In this document: in pieces, positions 41,289 through 44,321 of the stretch
Layout of the letters: each line of letters opens with the position of its first letter
Numbering within the stretch: position 1 is the stretch's first letter
Assembly (NCBI RefSeq): GCF_900753045.1
Contig: NZ_CAADXO010000065.1
Span: forward strand, 1 to 44,321
DNA from: an uncultured Phascolarctobacterium sp.
GTDB lineage: Bacteria; Bacillota; Negativicutes; Acidaminococcales; Acidaminococcaceae
Direction of reading: 5' to 3'
DNA: 44,321 nt
Notes under the pieces: generated by a model
Databases searched by the model: none
Told to the model about the DNA's origin: nothing
The model's input: the letters and a program-made list of their open reading frames with translations, nothing else
Made by a program: the position numbers and the translations under genes

Positions 41289-41728
41289 CTTATTAAGCTT
41301 GTTCAGCCTTAATCTTTTCAACCTGCTCAATAGAAAGTGAAGTACCTTTAGCGACATCTTGTACAGATAAGCCCATGCTTAAAAGACGCTTTGCGATAGC
41401 AGTTTTTTCTTCTGCTTTTCCTTCAGCTCTACCTTTAGCTTCACCTTCTGCAAGAGATTCTTCGCGAATATCCTTCATACGCATTTCGTAAGTCATATTG
41501 GAATCCCTCACTTTCTTATTAAGCTTGTTCAGCCTTAATCTTTTCAACCTGCTCAATAGATAGCAAGGTAGCTTTAGCGACATCCTGTACTGACAATCCC
41601 ATGCTTAAAAGACGCTTTGCAATTTTAAGTTGTTGTTTAGCTTCACCAATTGCTTCACCTTCGGCAAGAGTATCCTTCATACGCATTTCGTAAGTCATAT
41701 AGGCATCCCTCACTTTCTTGTCATTTTT
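41289..41728 (-). repeat. Tandem duplication of the Rpn gene tail
   Basis: The block beginning CTTATTAAGCTTGTTCAG at 41289 recurs from 41515, a period of 226 bases. Both copies run through GTCAT and CCCTCACTTTCTT. They differ by scattered substitutions and a 12-base length change in the linker, so the duplication is not recent or has been under weak constraint. Confidence 0.85.
41293..41496 (-). pseudogene. Duplicated C-terminal tail of the Rpn-like gene
   Basis: A 67-codon frame (ATG 41496) that repeats only the last part of the gene directly upstream: MTYEMRMKD, then an acidic AEGEAKGRAEGKAEEK linker, then IAKRLLSMGLSVQDVAKGTS and LSIEQVEKIKAEQA. It lacks the nuclease core, so it is best viewed as a tail copy rather than an independent gene. 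GAGGG sits nine bases ahead of the ATG, so translation is possible. The same frame continues upstream to 41583 through the end of the full gene in another phase. Confidence 0.75.
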
Positions 41729-42340
41729 AATTTCTACAATCGTGTCAGCAACCTCACGTGTAAAATTACTGTTAATAGTATTGCTGTTGATGTAGTCAAA
41801 CAGACTTTGAATGTCCGGTGACACATCACCTTTGGTTCCCAAGGTATTGAGAAACATAATAACTGCTTCATCTGCCAATTCAATATTCATGTTTTCCAGA
41901 CAACGCTTCTTAAAGGTATAAATACGCTGAGAATCCTGAAAAAAATCAAACAGACAGAAGAAAATTATATACGTAGGAGATAATTCGTCATAATCCTGAC
42001 CTTTTTGCAGCATATCCGTATCAAGCATAGCCTGATAGTAGCGGGTACGCTTAGGCAACAGAAATTTTCCTGTAGCACGATTAACAGGATTCTTTACCTG
42101 CATTTCCAAATTGTAATGAGTATTGGCAGTATCTGCAATTCTAACATCCAAACGAATACCATGGCTGTCAGGATAAACATCAATAGTCTGCTCTGCTTCA
42201 AGATAGGTAATGTCTGCAATTTCGGTATGTAAAAGCTCTTCCAGAATATGCTTGCAGATGCGTTTTCTGAGCATAACGTGCTTGAAAAGAAAATCGTTAG
42301 ACAGAGTCAGCTTATCGAGATTAGAGATTTGCTTTTGCAT
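41519..42340 (-). CDS. Rpn / PD-(D/E)XK nuclease family protein (PDDEXK_2)
   Basis: A 273-residue protein of the Rpn recombination-promoting nuclease / putative transposase family. The nuclease core is DFLFKHVML, then IRLDVRIADTANTHYNLEMQVKN, which holds the D...ExQ catalytic pattern, and the QAMLDTDMLQKGQDYDEL stretch typical of the family. The C-terminal part is a charged linker and a short helical tail (SMGLSVQDVAKAT, LSIEQVEKI). ATG 42340 has AGGAGG six bases ahead; the frame runs on to 42457 but through the upstream RNA element. Members are often numerous and mobile-like in genomes; the cell role is unclear. Confidence 0.88.
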   Translation of the reverse strand: MQKQISNLDKLTLSNDFLFKHVMLRKRICKHILEELLHTEIADITYLEAEQTIDVYPDSHGIRLDVRIADTANTHYNLEMQVKNPVNRATGKFLLPKRTRYYQAMLDTDMLQKGQDYDELSPTYIIFFCLFDFFQDSQRIYTFKKRCLENMNIELADEAVIMFLNTLGTKGDVSPDIQSLFDYINSNTINSNFTREVADTIVEIKNDKKVRDAYMTYEMRMKDTLAEGEAIGEAKQQLKIAKRLLSMGLSVQDVAKATLLSIEQVEKIKAEQA

Positions 42341-42409
42341 ATGTTTCCTCCTTTGATTATAGCATAATTTGCAGTAAAAATATATAAGCCGGCAATTGCG
42401 ACTGACATA

Positions 42410-42500
42410 AAGGAAAAGGCGCCTGCCGAAAGCTCGACAGGCGCCACTGGTCCGCACGACCAGGCATAAGCTCCGCCAAAATGCGGCTACCTATGCAACT
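42410..42500 (-). ncRNA. Candidate structured RNA or leader attenuator upstream of the Rpn-like gene
   Basis: From the promoter at 42507-42535 a transcript would start near 42500 on the minus strand and fold into three successive hairpins: GCATA...TATGC with inner AGCCGC/GCGG.GCT (42496-42464), CTGGTC-GTGCG-GACCAG (42463-42447), and GGCGCCTG...CAGGCGCC (42445-42418), the last followed by TTTTCCTTT as a terminator. The Rpn start codon is 70 bases further on. It is either an independent RNA of about 90 bases or an attenuating leader. I recognise no known riboswitch core. Confidence 0.6.
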
Positions 42501-42506
42501 AAGGTA

Positions 42507-42535
42507 ATTATAACACAGAAGCACTTTAAAAACAA
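42507..42535 (-). promoter_or_regulatory. Promoter of the candidate RNA / Rpn-like gene
   Basis: On the minus strand TTGTTT (42535-42530) and a perfect TATAAT (42512-42507) are separated by 17 bases. Confidence 0.75.
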
Positions 42536-42540
42536 TAGTT

Positions 42541-42588
42541 CGTTAATCAAAAAGTACTATTACACTTATGGCATATTTCATTACTGCA
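42541..42588. other. Short spacer without features
   Basis: Between the Rpn promoter and the adhesin terminator I see only AT-rich sequence and no ORF. Confidence 0.4.
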
Positions 42589-42625
42589 AAAGGCGTTCTC
42601 CTCTGCGGGAGAACGCCTTTACTGT
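42589..42625. terminator. Terminator of the adhesin gene (AAGGCGTTCT family)
   Basis: AAAGGCGTTCTCCT (42589-42602) pairs with GGGAGAACGCCTTT (42607-42620), loop CTGC. It differs from the hairpin at 41246-41277 in one base. It lies 40 bases after the adhesin stop on the minus strand, where the U tract is only TTT. Confidence 0.75.
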
Positions 42626-42660
42626 TTACTGAGCGTTATTCACTTGTCACTGCCGACAAT

Positions 42661-44321
42661 TTATTTTGCCAGCTTGTTGCCGTAATGGTCGCGCTCGCCT
42701 TTAGTATCGTTTACGCGTACACGTTCAATCTTATCGCGATCGCCATCTTCACCGCTGATGCGGTCTACACGGATGCGGCCCAATTCAGGCTCAAATTCTT
42801 TGATGATCTTTTCTTCCAGAGCTGCGCCGTTTTCAATTGCACGATAGAGCATTGCAGCAAATTCATAACGGGTCATCAGACGGTCACCGCCGAAGTTGCC
42901 GTCAGGATAGCCTTCAATGTAGCCATTGCCTGCCAGCTTAGCGATGTATTCATATGCCCAGTGGTTAGCCGGAACATCCGGGAAGAGCTTGGTCTTGGTT
43001 TCATCCAGCATACCAAATGCTTTTTCCATCTTAGCCATCTTAGCGCCCATTACTGCCAGCTGACCGCGGAGGTCGATAACCTCACGAGCCAGAGCGGTAC
43101 GGCTGTTGCTTACATGGTTGGTGCGGTCCAGAGCGAAGGATACGCCTGCGTTAACCATGTTTTCACCATTGCCTACGGTACCTGCAACACTGAACATTAC
43201 CTTTTCGTCAGGACGATAGTATGCGCCGATTGCTGCAGCGTTTTCACCTGCATAGTTGCCATAGCCTGCGGAGAAGGTCAGTTTGTCGTCCGGATCAAAG
43301 TCCATCGGATGCAGTGCTGCCAGAGCTGCTGCGCCTGCGCCAACCTTGTTTACACGGCTGCCAAGCTTGTTAATGCGGTTGGTGTTATTGGCAACTTCTT
43401 GATTGGTTTTATACAGCTGGCTGCCGTTTACAGCGTCCTTAGAGGTTGCGCTGATATCACCATCAGCTACGTTGGTAACCTTTTGGTCATTAGCATTCAG
43501 ACCATTATCGCTTACATAAGTTTTGCCATTAACTTTTACGCCTTCATCGCTGATGGAGGTCTTGCCTGCGGTTACAGCAGTTGCGGTTACGCTTACGTCT
43601 TTACCAACCTTCAGGCCATCATTGTTCATTACAGTTTGGCCGGTAGTTACGCTACCCTTATCGCCAAGATCAATATTGTTCTTCAGAGCAAGATTGTATT
43701 CCTTGCCACCGTCTGCATTTTTGTCTTCGGTTACAACCATATTGTCACCTGCGGTAACAGTGGTGTGTTTCTTAGCAAGCTCTTCAACATTGGTTACACG
43801 ATTATCAAGGTTCTTGATATCGGTCTTGTTTTGAGCAATATCTGCTGCGTTCTTATTGATGTCAGTTCTGTTAGCTGCGATATCTGCTTTATTTTGAGCA
43901 ATATCTGCAGCATTTTGTTTGATATCTTGCTCGTTTTGGGTTACACGGTTATCCAATGCTGCGATATCTGCTTTATTCTTATCAATGTCAGCTCTGTTAG
44001 CTGCAACATTCTCATTGGTCTGATGCAGTTGGCTGCCGTTGATAGCGTCAGTAGAGGTTGCGCTGATATCACCATCAGCTACGCCGCTGATCTTGCCGTT
44101 CTGATCAATGGTAACCTTATCGTTAACCTTAACATTGCTGCCATCCAGAACGATGGAGGAAGCGCCGTTGGAGATCTTGTCGCCAGTTACGTCGATATCT
44201 GCCAGTTTTGCACCCTTATCAGCATATACGCGATCCTTGGTTGCAATGTAGCCGGTGGTTTCGATAGTACCGTTGGTGCCACTGATGTTTACATATTTGC
44301 CGGTCAAATCGCCAAGCATGA
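42661..44321 (-). CDS. Trimeric autotransporter (YadA-like) adhesin with C-terminal SLH domain, 5' truncated
   Basis: The last 552 or more residues of a larger outer-membrane adhesin; the start lies beyond the window. Order in the visible part: two neck-type motifs (GDISATSTDAINGSQL near 83 and GDISATSKDAVNGSQL near 287), a heptad coiled coil (about 105-185) built from ADIAQNK/ADIAANR repeats, a second stalk (190-300), the YadA anchor with a membrane barrel (about 320-399, LTFSAGYGNYAGENAAAIGA to AGVSFALDR), a second short coiled coil (405-437), and an S-layer homology domain (445-490, LFPDVPANHWAYEYIAKLA). A charged tail follows. The barrel would sit in the outer membrane, leaving the SLH part in the periplasm to hold peptidoglycan. 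Confidence 0.93.
   Translation of the reverse strand, partial: MLGDLTGKYVNISGTNGTIETTGYIATKDRVYADKGAKLADIDVTGDKISNGASSIVLDGSNVKVNDKVTIDQNGKISGVADGDISATSTDAINGSQLHQTNENVAANRADIDKNKADIAALDNRVTQNEQDIKQNAADIAQNKADIAANRTDINKNAADIAQNKTDIKNLDNRVTNVEELAKKHTTVTAGDNMVVTEDKNADGGKEYNLALKNNIDLGDKGSVTTGQTVMNNDGLKVGKDVSVTATAVTAGKTSISDEGVKVNGKTYVSDNGLNANDQKVTNVADGDISATSKDAVNGSQLYKTNQEVANNTNRINKLGSRVNKVGAGAAALAALHPMDFDPDDKLTFSAGYGNYAGENAAAIGAYYRPDEKVMFSVAGTVGNGENMVNAGVSFALDRTNHVSNSRTALAREVIDLRGQLAVMGAKMAKMEKAFGMLDETKTKLFPDVPANHWAYEYIAKLAGNGYIEGYPDGNFGGDRLMTRYEFAAMLYRAIENGAALEEKIIKEFEPELGRIRVDRISGEDGDRDKIERVRVNDTKGERDHYGNKLAK

Noticed and set aside
41289..41728. CRISPR array
   Set aside because: There are only two long diverged copies from a protein gene tail, not short identical repeats with unique spacers. 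No CRISPR array or cas gene is seen anywhere in the window.
42410..42500. Known riboswitch (fluoride, guanidine, c-di-GMP, preQ1, THF) for the candidate RNA
   Set aside because: None of the conserved core words I know for these classes is present. A formal covariance search is still the deciding test.
43800..44020. Short tandem DNA repeats in the adhesin as a phase-variable tract
   Set aside because: The roughly 21-base periodicity simply encodes heptad coiled-coil repeats (ADIAQNK type); units are diverged and in frame multiples, so no switching is implied.

Overview
The window looks like the chromosome of an anaerobic Gram-negative Firmicute of the class Negativicutes. An Acidaminococcaceae/Phascolarctobacterium-like host is my best guess, but this is inferred from gene content only. 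The clues are a trimeric autotransporter (outer-membrane) adhesin that carries a C-terminal S-layer-homology domain, lipoproteins next to Firmicutes-type regulation (SAM-I riboswitch, strong GGAGG ribosome sites, intrinsic terminators), a short HisG with HisZ, a YerC/HisR-type TrpR-family regulator, type III glutamine synthetase, a radical-enzyme-type 2-hydroxyacyl-CoA dehydratase activase and a monomeric [FeFe] hydrogenase.

Left part (1-12.7 kb): hairpins and terminators at the left edge, a TetR regulator (+), then on the minus strand a four-gene ECF transporter operon (S component resembling the tryptophan transporter TrpP, two ATPases, T component) whose genes overlap by 1-4 bases. Next, also on the minus strand, comes a complete histidine operon transcribed yerC/hisR - hisZ - hisG - hisD - hisC - hisB - hisH - hisA - hisF - hisIE, closed by a HicB-like gene without a HicA partner and two terminators. 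Its promoter overlaps two 21-base direct repeats that may be the operator.

Middle (12.9-25.4 kb), all on the plus strand: a terminator-type SAM riboswitch in front of metN-metI-metQ (methionine ABC importer); a polar amino-acid ABC importer (lipoprotein, permease, ATPase) whose promoter lies inside an inverted repeat sharing the TACTTTA core with the his promoter; a small thioredoxin-fold protein that has lost CXXC; a Na/phosphate cotransporter with PhoU domain; a 660-base gene-free stretch with a large inverted repeat and a candidate small RNA; and a two-gene split version of the giant double 2-hydroxyacyl-CoA dehydratase activase.

Right part (25.4-44.3 kb): a SotB-like MFS exporter; a SEC-C protein plus DEDDh exonuclease pair; a minus-strand nitrogen block (asparaginase, C_GCAxxG_C_C protein, HD protein, ammonium channel fused to PII, GlnN) that together could release, import, sense and assimilate ammonium; an AT-rich insert with palindromic repeats and an AAA/DUF4143 ATPase; the [FeFe] hydrogenase; EamA exporter, MmgE/PrpD protein and PaaI-type thioesterase; an Rpn/PDDEXK_2 nuclease-like gene whose 3' tail is tandemly duplicated and which is preceded by a well-formed candidate structured RNA with its own promoter and terminator; and the 5'-truncated YadA-SLH adhesin running off the right edge.

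The most interesting unexplained items are the candidate RNA upstream of the Rpn gene (42410-42500), the candidate RNA at 20817-20905, the possible shared operator of the his operon and the amino-acid importer, the YadA barrel followed by an SLH domain, and the Amt-PII fusion lacking the T-loop tyrosine.
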